Part shown: in pieces, positions 8,734 through 18,164 of the stretch | Position numbering within the stretch: the first letter of the stretch is position 1 | Layout: the number at the start of each line of letters is the position of its first letter | NCBI RefSeq assembly: GCF_001019615.1 | Contig: NZ_JNBQ01000004.1 | Coordinates: forward strand, 151,796 to 215,795 | Length of the DNA stretch: 64,000 nt | Source: Cellulosimicrobium funkei | Lineage (GTDB): Bacteria; Actinomycetota; Actinomycetes; Actinomycetales; Cellulomonadaceae | Direction: 5' to 3' | Notes under the pieces: model-generated | What the model was told of the DNA's origin: nothing | Seen by the model: only the letters and a program-made list of their open reading frames with translations | Databases searched by the model: none | Program-made: the position numbers and the translations under genes

Positions 8734-9723
8734 GTGGACCTCGACGCCTTCACCGACGTGCACCGCGCGCAGTGGGACCGCCTGGAGACCCTCACCTCGC
8801 GGCGCACGCTCGACGGCGCCGAGGCGGACGAGCTGGTCCGGTTGTACCAGGCCGTCGCGACCCACCTGTCGACCGTCCGGTCCGTCGCGCCGGACCCCGT
8901 GCTCATCTCGCGCCTGTCCGTGCTCCTCGGCAAGGCCCGGACGCGCATCGCGGGGGCGCACGAGCCCGCGTGGCGCGACGTGGTGCGGTTCCTCACGGTG
9001 TCCCTCCCTGCCGCCCTGTACCGGATCCGGTGGTGGTCGGTCGGTGTGACGGTCGCGTGCCTCGTGGTCGCGCTCGTCGCCGGGACCTGGGTCGCGACGA
9101 CGCCCGAGGGCCTCGCGTCGATGGGCCCGCCGAGCGTCCAGGAGAACTACGTGAACGAGGCGTTCGCCTCGTACTACGACCCCGGGCTCGACTTCGCGAC
9201 CGTCGTCTGGACCAACAACGCCTGGATCGCGGCACAGTGCATCGGGCTGGGCATCACGGGGATCTTCCCCGCGTACGTGCTGTTCTCCAACGCCGTGGCC
9301 ATCGGGTCGACCGGTGGCATGATGGCCGCGCACGGGGAGCTCGGGCTCTTCCTCCAGCTCATCGCGCCGCACGGCCTGCTCGAGCTCATGTCCGTGTTCG
9401 TCGCCGGTGCCGCAGGCCTGCGGATCTTCTGGGCCTGGGTCGACCCGGGTCCGCTCCCGCGCTCGCGCGCCCTCGCCCAGGAGGGCCGCGCGCTCGTCAC
9501 GGTCGCGATCGGGCTCGTCATCGCGCTCGCGATCTCCGGCGTCATCGAGGGCTTCGTCACGGGCTCGGCCATGCCGTGGTGGCTCAAGATCGTCATCGGC
9601 GCCATCGCGCTCGCCGGGTTCTGGGTCTACACGATCGTGCTCGGTCGTCGTGCCGTGGCCGCCGGCGAGACCGGCGACCTCACCGCCGACCACGCGGGCG
9701 ACGTCGTCCCGGTCGCGGCCTGA
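8734..9723 (+). CDS. SpoIIM-family (stage II sporulation protein M-like) membrane protein
   Basis: A 329-residue integral membrane protein with a cytoplasmic N-terminal helical part of about 95 residues (DVHRAQWDRLETLTSRR) and then several membrane helices. Conserved family segments include WTNNAWIAAQCIGLGITGI and APHGLLELMSVFVAG. In sporulating Firmicutes SpoIIM helps remodel peptidoglycan, but non-sporulating actinobacteria also carry this form, next to RDD and MoxR/DUF58 genes, where its role is unproven. The GTG start at 8734 lies 7 nt after CAGGGT (8721-8726), so a leaderless mRNA is plausible. Confidence 0.9.
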   Translation: MDLDAFTDVHRAQWDRLETLTSRRTLDGAEADELVRLYQAVATHLSTVRSVAPDPVLISRLSVLLGKARTRIAGAHEPAWRDVVRFLTVSLPAALYRIRWWSVGVTVACLVVALVAGTWVATTPEGLASMGPPSVQENYVNEAFASYYDPGLDFATVVWTNNAWIAAQCIGLGITGIFPAYVLFSNAVAIGSTGGMMAAHGELGLFLQLIAPHGLLELMSVFVAGAAGLRIFWAWVDPGPLPRSRALAQEGRALVTVAIGLVIALAISGVIEGFVTGSAMPWWLKIVIGAIALAGFWVYTIVLGRRAVAAGETGDLTADHAGDVVPVAA

Positions 9724-9762
9724 ACGTCTTCCCGGCACTCGGGCTCGGTTCGTAGGAGCCGC

Positions 9763-11073
9763 TCAGTCGTGCACGACGACGCGCGCCCGCGCGCCCGGCC
9801 ACGCGCACCGGACCCAGTCCTCGGCTCGCGCGACGACCGCGTCGCGCACGCCGGGCTCGCGGAGCCGGTCCGCGGGGGAGCGGCGGCCGTCGGCGTCGCC
9901 CGCTCCGTCGGCAGCCGTGCCGTCCCGGGTCACGTCACCCGCGGGGCCGCGCAGCGGGCGCACCTCGACGTGCACGACGTCGTCCGCAGGCGCGTCGGGC
10001 GACGTCGCCTCGGTCGTCGGCCGGGCGGGGGTGGGCGGGCTGGCCGTGGCCGTCGGGCGCGCCGTCCACGCCCCGGCCACGCGTCCGTCGACGAGCACGG
10101 TCGCCGCGACCTGGCCGTTGATGCTCACGACGCTCTTGACCGGGACGTCGCCGAGCACCCGCGTCCGGTCGTCGTGCGCGAGGACGAGGTTGTCGAAGTC
10201 GCCCGCGAGGACCGTCGGCACGGGCGCGTCGCCCGGCGGGCGAGGCGCGTCGGGGAGGTCGAAGAGCTCCTTGCCGTCCGGGCCGGTGAACGTCACGAGC
10301 TCGGGACGCAGCACGTCGAACGCGGCCTTGAGCCGCGTCAGCCCCGCCCACCGCTGCGCGTCGACCACGGAGGCCGGGCCGAACGCCGCCAGGTAGCGCC
10401 GCACGAGCCCGACGCGGGTCGCGAGGACGGCGTCGGGGTCCGTGTCGTGCGCGACCGCGTCGAGGACCGGGTCGGACCGGCCCAGCCAGGCCTGCACCGT
10501 CGTCCACGTGGTCGTGGTGCCCGGCCCGCTCGCTCCCCAGAGCCCGCGCGGCGGCACCTGGACCAGCGGCAGCAGGCAGCGCGCCCCGTACGCGAGGTGC
10601 TTGGGGTCGACGTCGGGCCACCGCTCCGCGAGCCGCCTGCCGAGCTCGACCGAGGTCAGCGGCTCGTCGAGCAGGTCGCGCGCGACCTCCTCGAGGTCGT
10701 CGAGGTCCACGTCCGCGAGGGCCGCGCCGTGCTGGTTCTTCGCCCGCAGGTACGCGGCGAGCGTCGGCCGCACCAGTGCGGTGAGCGCCAGCGCGTCGTC
10801 CGCGGCGACCAGGTGCACCGTGCCGCGCAGCGCGCCCACGCGCACGACGTCACGGCTGGTGAGCAGCGAGCCCAGGTCGTCGGGCGCGAACGCCGCGAGC
10901 CGCGACCACAGGGCGGGGTACGGCGACGACGGCACCTGCGACTGGAGCCCGACGAGGTGCCGCACCTCGTCCAGCACCGACGCCGCGCGCGGGGCGTCGA
11001 GGTGCTGGCGCGCGAGCAGCGCACGGTTGAGGTCGTCGTGGCTCAGCCGCGGCCCGAACCGCCCGTCCGCCAT
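9763..11073 (-). CDS. Winged-helix DNA-binding protein, AlkZ/YcaQ superfamily (HTH_42)
   Basis: A 436-residue protein of the three-winged-helix fold shared with the DNA glycosylases AlkZ and YcaQ. It shows the family opening LSHDDLNRALLARQHL, a QSQ motif at residues 44-46 (LVGLQSQVPSSPYPALW) and the central GALRGTVHLVAADDALAL. In characterised AlkZ proteins a QxQ motif at this place holds the catalytic glutamines, so excision of damaged or alkylated bases is a reasonable inference. The ATG at 11073 is 7 nt after a 40-codon membrane ORF read in the same direction. The start of the protein is certain to within a few residues. Confidence 0.85.
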   Translation of the reverse strand: MADGRFGPRLSHDDLNRALLARQHLDAPRAASVLDEVRHLVGLQSQVPSSPYPALWSRLAAFAPDDLGSLLTSRDVVRVGALRGTVHLVAADDALALTALVRPTLAAYLRAKNQHGAALADVDLDDLEEVARDLLDEPLTSVELGRRLAERWPDVDPKHLAYGARCLLPLVQVPPRGLWGASGPGTTTTWTTVQAWLGRSDPVLDAVAHDTDPDAVLATRVGLVRRYLAAFGPASVVDAQRWAGLTRLKAAFDVLRPELVTFTGPDGKELFDLPDAPRPPGDAPVPTVLAGDFDNLVLAHDDRTRVLGDVPVKSVVSINGQVAATVLVDGRVAGAWTARPTATASPPTPARPTTEATSPDAPADDVVHVEVRPLRGPAGDVTRDGTAADGAGDADGRRSPADRLREPGVRDAVVARAEDWVRCAWPGARARVVVHD

Positions 11074-11080
11074 CGGCGCG

Positions 11081-11203
11081 TCAGGACAGCACGATCGCGA
11101 GCGCGGGGATGAGGAAGGTCGCGAGGAGCGCCGCCACGACGATCATCGCGACGCGACGGTTGCGCCGTGCGCGCTGTCGGGGATCGGTCGGCTGCCAGGC
11201 CAC
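11081..11203 (-). CDS. Small single-pass membrane protein, 40 residues
   Basis: GTG start at 11203 with AGGAG at good spacing. The product opens MAWQPTDPRQRARRNRR, a basic cytoplasmic-type segment, followed by one hydrophobic helix (VAMIVVAALLATFLIPALA) that runs almost to the C-terminus. The stop is 7 nt before the winged-helix gene, so the two are probably co-transcribed. The positive-inside charge pattern and ribosome binding site argue that it is real. Function unknown; conservation in relatives would confirm it. Confidence 0.65.
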   Translation of the reverse strand: MAWQPTDPRQRARRNRRVAMIVVAALLATFLIPALAIVLS

Positions 11204-11275
11204 GGGGGTTCTCCTGAGCTCGGTGGAAATACCCGCACGACCCTACCTCGCCCCTGAGGCAGCGTCCTCGTCCGC

Positions 11276-11340
11276 CGAGGTAGAACCGCCGGTCGCGAGG
11301 TAGAACGCGCGGAGCTCTATCTCGTGACCGGAGGTTCTAC
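11276..11340. repeat. Four-copy nested palindrome, unit CGAGGTAGAAC
   Basis: Two direct copies of CGAGGTAGAAC (11276-11286 and 11296-11306) face two imperfect inverted copies (about 11314-11324 and 11333-11340). Arms 11281-11304 and 11316-11339 pair at 21 of 24 positions around an 11-nt loop. A further CTACCTCG lies at 11243-11250. The element occupies the gap between the end of the DUF58 gene and the start of the small membrane-protein gene, so a transcript terminator role is possible; it also looks like a dispersed intergenic repeat. Confidence 0.7.
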
Positions 11341-11374
11341 GTCACGGTCGGCTGACCGGGCATCGGCCCGGACG

Positions 11375-12667
11375 TCAGAGGCGGCCGGCGGCCTTGAGGG
11401 CGAGGTAGGTGTCGGCGAGGCGGGGGGCGAGGTCGTCGGGGAGGGCGTCGACGACCTCGACGCCGCGCTGGCGCAGGACGGTCGTCACGGCGGCGCGTTC
11501 GATCTCCCCGCGTGCCGCGGCGGCGGCGTCGTACACCTCGGCGGTGCCGGTGCGGTCGTCGCGCAGGGCGACGACCTCGGGGTCGCCGGCCGCGGCGAGC
11601 ACGACCTGGTGCTTGGCCGTGAGCTGCCCGACGACGGGGAGCAGCCCGGTCTCGACGGCGGCGGCGTCGAGGGTGGACAGGAGCACGACGAGCGCGCGCT
11701 GGGACAGGCGTTCGTGGACCGCGCCGACGAGCCCCGGCCAGTCGGTCTCGAGCAGGGCGGGCTCGAGCGGGGCGAGCGCGTCCGCCATGGCGGGCATGAG
11801 GCGCGGGCCGGCGGCGCCGGCGACGCGCGAGCGCACGGTGCGGTCGTACGCGATGAGCTCGACGCGGTCCCCGGCGCGCCCGGCGAGCGCGGCGAGCAGG
11901 AGCGCGGCCTCGATGCTCGCGTCGAGGCGCGGCTCGTCGCCGACGCGGGTCGCGGACGTGCGCGACGTGTCGACGACGACGAGCACGCGCCGGTCGCGCT
12001 CCGGACGCCACGTGCGCACGACCATGTCCCGACCGCGGGCGGACGCGCGCCAGTCGATCGAGCGGACGTCGTCCCCGAGGACGTACTCGCGCAGCGAGTC
12101 GAACTCGGTGCCCTCGCCGCGCACCTGGACCGCCGCCCGGCCGTCCATCTCGCGCAGGCGCGCGAGCCGGCTCGGGAGGTGGCGGCGGGACGCGAACTCG
12201 GGGAGCACGCGCAACCGGCCGGGCACGGTGATCGAGGCCTGGCGCGCGGCGAGGCGCAGCGGGCCGAACGAGCGGATCGTGACCCGGTCGGCGACGCGCT
12301 CGCCGCGCCGTGTCGGCACGAGGACGGTGGTGACGCGCGCGGCCTCGCCGGGTGGCAGGTCGACCGGGTGCCGGTTGACCTGGGTCCCGGCCGACGGCGG
12401 CCACGCGTCCCGGACGAGCGCGCGCAGCCGCCGCGGTGCGAGGTTGGTCAGGGTGAGGCGCGACGTCGTCGTGTCGGTGAGCCGGACGGAGCCCGGGACG
12501 CGGCGCTCGACGGCCACGCGCCGCGGGGACGCCGCGAGCGACGCGTCGAGCACGCACAGCGCGACGACCAGCAGCGTCCACACGAGCACCGTCCCCGGCA
12601 CGGGGAACAGCAGCACGGGGACGATCCCGAGCGCCGTCAGCACGACGGCGCGCCACGTCAGGGCCAC
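11375..12667 (-). CDS. DUF58 domain-containing protein
   Basis: A 430-residue protein: two N-terminal hydrophobic helices (residues about 5-45), a beta-rich region, then the DUF58 core with GTEFDSLREYVLGDDVRSIDW and the vWA-like strand VLVVVDTSRTSATR. It starts on GTG at 12667, 10 nt after the MoxR ATPase gene in the same operon. MoxR-DUF58 pairs are thought to act as chaperone-like modules on envelope or metalloprotein targets; the specific target here is unknown. It is the last gene of the run and is followed by the palindromic repeat. Confidence 0.92.
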   Translation of the reverse strand: MALTWRAVVLTALGIVPVLLFPVPGTVLVWTLLVVALCVLDASLAASPRRVAVERRVPGSVRLTDTTTSRLTLTNLAPRRLRALVRDAWPPSAGTQVNRHPVDLPPGEAARVTTVLVPTRRGERVADRVTIRSFGPLRLAARQASITVPGRLRVLPEFASRRHLPSRLARLREMDGRAAVQVRGEGTEFDSLREYVLGDDVRSIDWRASARGRDMVVRTWRPERDRRVLVVVDTSRTSATRVGDEPRLDASIEAALLLAALAGRAGDRVELIAYDRTVRSRVAGAAGPRLMPAMADALAPLEPALLETDWPGLVGAVHERLSQRALVVLLSTLDAAAVETGLLPVVGQLTAKHQVVLAAAGDPEVVALRDDRTGTAEVYDAAAAARGEIERAAVTTVLRQRGVEVVDALPDDLAPRLADTYLALKAAGRL

Positions 12668-12677
12668 GTGCGACGCC

Positions 12678-13876
<1,199 letters not shown>

Positions 13877-13880
<4 letters not shown>

Positions 13881-15136
13881 GAGTGGTAGACCTCGCTCTC
13901 GATCCGGTCAAGGTGACGCGCGAGCTCGAGCAGCGCCGCGTCGTCGGCGGGTGGTGGTCCGTACAGGAGCTGGGCGACCTGGTCGCCCGGTCGGCCCGTC
14001 GCGCGGGCGACGGCGTCGACGAGGGCAGGTGCGTCGGCGGAGCGCGGGAGGCCGAGCCGGCCCGCGAGCCGGTCCGCGGCGCTCGCGCGGAGCCCGGCGG
14101 CGGCGTGCCCGCGGGCACCGGCGCGCCGGTAGAGGCGGCCGCGGCCGCGCGTCGTCTCGGCGGCGCGCACGACGACCGGGAGGTCCTCGGTGACGAGCGG
14201 CCCGAGCCGCCGGCCCCGCCACAGCGCGACGACGAGCACGACGACGAGGACCTGGAGCGCGACGACGCCGAACCAGGGCGGCAGCGACAGGGCGGGGGTC
14301 TGCTCGTCCTCGCCGCCGCCGAGGGACGTGTCGAACGGGTCGGGCACGAGCCACACGAGGCGGTCGTTCTCGCCGAGCATCCACAGGGCGAGCGCCGCGT
14401 TCCCGTCCTCGGTGACCGAGTCGTTGCGCAGCACGGCCGTCGTGTCCACGGCGCGCACGGCCCGCTCGTCGGTCTCGTGCACGAGGTAGGCGCCGATGGC
14501 CGGGTCGTCCGGGGAGGGGAAGCACAGGACGGTCGTCCGGTCGAGCGCGAGGAAGCCGACGCCGTCCGAGCGCAGGGCGCCGGCGGCCTCCGCGGCCGGG
14601 TCGTCGCAGCGCGGGGAGCGCGCGGACGTCCCCGAGCCCCAGTCGTAGGCGAGCTCCGCGCCGCCGTCCGTCGCGGGCGAGAGCAGGAAGTCGGGAGGGG
14701 CCACGAGGACGAGGTCGGTGGGCGTGCGCACGAGCGCCTCCACCTGCTCGTCGAGCAGGAAGTCGCCCTGCGCGACGAGCAGCGTGCCGCCGTCAGCGGA
14801 CGCCGCGACCGCGTCCGCGACCGTGGTCACGTAGGTGACCTCGACGCCCTGGTCGCGCAGGACCTCCGCGACGGCCCTGGCGCCGGCGGGCCCGGGGTTG
14901 TCCGGCGCGAGGGGCGTGGACGACGTCGTCGGCCGTGCGATCGCCGACAGGCCGGCGAGCGCGAGGAGGGCGACGACCACGGCCACCGGCCAGCGCGCGC
15001 GACGCCACCGGCTGCGGGCGCGCGAGCCCGCCGTGGTGCCGTCGCCCACGACGGGCACGTGCGCCGTCGTGACGGTTCGAGGACCGTCACCGGACGGGGG
15101 CGCGGTGGGGTGGGGCGGGGACGCCGTGGTGCTCAC
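13877..15136 (-). CDS. DUF4350 domain-containing membrane protein
   Basis: A 419-residue protein if started at the GTG at 15136. After a polar N-terminus comes a membrane helix (VAVVVALLALAGLSAI), then a DUF4350 domain with the typical GARAVAEVLRDQGVEVTYV. A second hydrophobic helix (FGVVALQVLVVVLVVALW) and a cytoplasmic tail follow. As sequenced, its frame is continuous with the upstream DUF4129 frame, so it could be read as one 642-residue protein. However, removing one G from the 7-G run at 15147-15153 ends DUF4129 at a TGA that overlaps this GTG, the same coupling seen elsewhere in the operon. I favour two genes. Confidence 0.82.
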
Positions 15137-15805
15137 GCGTCGCCACCCCCCCGAGGCCGGGGCGGAGCTCGCGAGCTCTGCCCGCAGCGCGGGGCGTGTC
15201 GCCAGGGTGCGCTCGTCGAGCGCCCGCAGGAACGCGTCCGCCTCGGGCCCGACGGCGGCCTTGCCGTACGCGACGTCGTCGAAGAGGTGCGCGCCGCGGG
15301 CGAGGCCGTCGGCGACGTCGGGTACGCGCTCGCCCGCGGCCTCGGCGGCCTCCCACGCGGTGCGTCCGGGACGCGCGTCGAGGACGGCCCGCTCCTCGAG
15401 CGAGCGGACGACGGCACGGAAGCGCTCGAGCGTGGCGGTCGCCCAGTCGGCCCGGGACGCCGCGGCGTCGGCCGCCGCGCGCATCTCGGCGGCGGTCCGC
15501 GCGTCGTCGTCGTGCACGACGGCGGACGACGTCGCCCGGCGCGACAGGCGCACCGGGCCCGCCACCCAGTAGGCGATGCCGGCCACGAGGAGCACGACCA
15601 CGACGACGAGCACCGCGGTGAGCGGGCCGCCCAGGTCGATCGTGGGCGCGCCGTCGAAGAGCCCGAGCAGCCAGTCGAGGAACCGCTGGAGGAGCGACGG
15701 CTCCGTGCGGTACTCGGGCTTCGCGAGCTCCTCGACGAGCCACCGGCGCGCCTCGTCGGCGTCCGGCTGCACGGGCACGTCGGCCGCGAGCGACCGCAGC
15801 GTCAT
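15133..15805 (-). CDS. DUF4129 domain-containing protein (3' end affected by a poly-G frameshift)
   Basis: About 223 residues if the homopolymer is corrected. A short N-terminal part (MTLRSLAADVPVQPDADEAR) is followed by one strong membrane helix (TAVLVVVVVLLVAGIAYWVAG). The cytoplasmic DUF4129 domain comes next, with ADWATATLERFRAVVRSLEE and PGRTAWEAAEAAG. The ATG at 15805 overlaps the upstream stop as ATGA. The 7-G run near the 3' end keeps the frame open into DUF4350; with six Gs the protein would end SGGGDA. The domain is found in many actinobacterial envelope operons with MoxR; its role is unknown. Confidence 0.8.
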
Positions 15806-17206
15806 GCCGGCGGCTGCGCGTTCGCCGCGGTGGCGAGCTCGACGTCCAGGCCCTCGCGACGCATGCGCACGTCGATGTAGAGGAGCGCCACGACGCTCCC
15901 GAGGAACAGCGTCATGACGATGGTCGAGACCGCGACACCGAGTGCCAGCAGGGCGTTCGCGAGGAAGGCCTGACCCGCGGCGAGGAGGAACGTGCTCACG
16001 ATGCTGAACGGCGAGACGACGATCTGCACGACGACGTACATCGCGACGTAGGCCAGCAGGTAGATGCCGAAGAGGCGCCAGAAGCTGCCGCGCGTCAGTC
16101 GCCACGACCGCCGGACGGTCGCCCAGAACGGCTGGCCCTCGAGCGCGAGCGCCGGGGGGACGAGCCCGGTCCGGGTGCCGACCCAGACGGCGAGCACGAG
16201 GAGGCCCGGGAGGGCGACGACGAGCAGGACCACGCCGAGCCCGGTCGTGGCGGCGAAGCCGAGAGCGACCAGGAGCACGACCAGCGCGACGGCGACCGCC
16301 CACGCGAGGCCCAGCAGGAGCGAGAAGCCGATGAGGAACCAGGCGCGGCGCCCGACCTGCGACCAGACCTCTCCGATCGTGGCCTTGCGCCCGATGACGG
16401 ACTGCCCGATGGACACCGTCAGCAGACCGCTGACGATCGGGGTGGCGAGGCTCGTCGTGAGCCCGGTCCCGAGCGTGCTCGAGTAGAGCATCGCGAAGTC
16501 GTTCTCCATCCCGCCGAGCCCGGACTCGCTGGGCAGGGAGAGGAAGAAGTCGGCGAAGTAGCCGGAGAACGCCCAACCGAGGAGCGCCCCGATGATCGTC
16601 GCGATCACGACGACGAGCGCGCTCATGCCGAGCATGACCCGGGGGTTGTGCCGGATCGCGCCGAACGCACCGTCGAAGATCTCGCCGAGCGACAGGGGGC
16701 GGAGCGGGACGATGCCCGGCTTCGCGGCGGGCGGCACGTAGGGCGCGCCCGCGAAGCCGGCGGGCGGGCCGTAGCCGGGGGCGCCGTACTGCGGCTGTCC
16801 GTACTGACCCTGGCCGTACTGACCCTGGCCGTACTGACCCTGCCCGTGCTGCCCCTGTCCGTAGCCCTGCTGGCCGTATCCGCCCGGAGCCTGCGGCGCG
16901 GACTGACCGTACTGCGGCTGCCCGTACGACGGCTGCCCCCACCCGCCGGGCGCGTCGGGCGCGGGCGGCTGGTCCGCCGTCGGGACCTGACCGGGTGCGT
17001 ACCCGGGGGCGTACTGGCCGTACCGGGGCGGGGGCGGCGGCTGCGGGGCTGTGCTGCCCGGCGCGCCGTAGCCGGGTGCGCCGTACGCGGGGGCCCCCCC
17101 AGCCTCCGGCGTCACCGCTCGGGCCCGCGGGCGTCGTCGGACCGGGTGCCGCCGTCGGGTCCGGCGTGGCACCGTCCGGCGTGCCGGAGGTGTCGGGTGT
17201 GCTCAT
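15802..17206 (-). CDS. GPDP-membrane-domain-like multi-pass protein, N-terminus frameshifted
   Basis: First gene of the envelope operon. The natural N-terminus is probably MSTPDTSGTPDGATPDPTAA at 17206. It continues into a Pro/Gly/Tyr/Gln-rich low-complexity segment and then about six membrane helices in a domain like the membrane part of glycerophosphodiester phosphodiesterases (GEIFDGAFGAIRHNPRVMLG). A run of seven Gs (17094-17100, minus strand) shifts the frame by +1; with six Gs it reads GGWGAPAYGAPGYGAP. As sequenced, the main body is open from about 17172 to 15802. It has no catalytic phosphodiesterase domain, so it is not an enzyme of that kind. Function unknown. Confidence 0.78.
16799..16858 (-). 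repeat. 15-bp tandem repeat encoding GQGQY-type pentapeptides
   Basis: About four consecutive near-identical copies of CTGGCCGTACTGACC inside the Gly/Gln/Tyr-rich segment of the GPDP-membrane-like protein. In-frame repeats like this can change copy number by slippage without breaking the reading frame. Confidence 0.75.
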
Positions 17207-17480
17207 GTGCTCGTGGTCCCCCGCGGTCGGCTCGGGCGTCGTTCCAGGCCGCCGGGCGAGGATCGGCAACGGCGGCGAGGCCACCCTAGTACGCGCCCCT
17301 GCGCGTCGTGCCGAGGAGAGGCGTGGTCCCGCGTGGCACGGCCGGGGCCACGCGCCTGCCGACCTCGCCTCGTGCGCATGCGGGACCGGCCCGCCACCTC
17401 GGCGCGAGGCGCGGCGGGTTCACCCGCGCCGCGGCGTCGGGCCGCGCCGAGGTGAGGCGCGTCGATGGCAAGATGTCCGC

Positions 17481-18164
17481 ATGAAGGTTCGTGTGCTCGT
17501 GGTGGACGACGACACCGCCCTGGCCGAGATGATCGGGATCGTCCTGCGCTCCGAGGGCTTCGAACCCGTGTTCTGCGCGGACGGTGACCTCGCGCTCGAG
17601 ACGTTCCGCAGCACCCAGCCGGACCTGGTGCTCCTCGACCTCATGCTCCCGGGCAAGGACGGCACCGAGGTGTGCCGCCTCATCCGCGCCGAGTCCGGCG
17701 TGCCCGTCATCATGCTCACCGCGAAGAGCGACACGGTCGACGTCGTGCTCGGCCTGGAGTCCGGCGCCGACGACTACATCTCCAAGCCGTTCAAGCCCAA
17801 GGAGCTCGTCGCGCGCATCCGGGCGCGCCTGCGCCGCACGGAGGAGCCGGCCCCGGAGCACCTGTCGATCGGCGACGTCGAGATCGACGTGACGGGTCAC
17901 CGCGTGTCCCGCGGGGGCGAGCAGGTCGCGCTCACGCCGCTCGAGTTCGACCTCCTCGTCGCGCTCGCGCGCAAGCCCTGGCAGGTCTTCACGCGCGAGG
18001 TCCTCCTCGAGAAGGTGTGGGGCTACCGGCACGCCGCGGACACGCGCCTCGTCAACGTCCACGTCCAGCGTCTGCGCTCGAAGATCGAGCACGACCCCGA
18101 GAACCCGGAGATCGTGCTGACCGTCCGCGGCGTCGGGTACAAGGCGGGCGCGACCCGCACGTGA
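17481..18164 (+). CDS. mtrA: MtrA response regulator (OmpR family)
   Basis: Essential-type actinobacterial regulator of cell-wall remodelling and division; 227 residues. The receiver domain (MKVRVLVVDDDTALAEMIGI) carries phospho-acceptor Asp53 in LLDLMLPG and SKPFKPKELVARIRARLRR at its end. The winged-helix domain shows LTPLEFDLLVALARKPWQVF and the terminal VRGVGYKAG. The ATG at 17481 lies 6 nt after CAAGAT, so it may be leaderless. The stop overlaps the mtrB start (GTGA). The mtrA-mtrB-lpqB order is diagnostic. Known MtrA targets in relatives include rpf and peptidoglycan-hydrolase genes. Confidence 0.97.
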   Translation: MKVRVLVVDDDTALAEMIGIVLRSEGFEPVFCADGDLALETFRSTQPDLVLLDLMLPGKDGTEVCRLIRAESGVPVIMLTAKSDTVDVVLGLESGADDYISKPFKPKELVARIRARLRRTEEPAPEHLSIGDVEIDVTGHRVSRGGEQVALTPLEFDLLVALARKPWQVFTREVLLEKVWGYRHAADTRLVNVHVQRLRSKIEHDPENPEIVLTVRGVGYKAGATRT

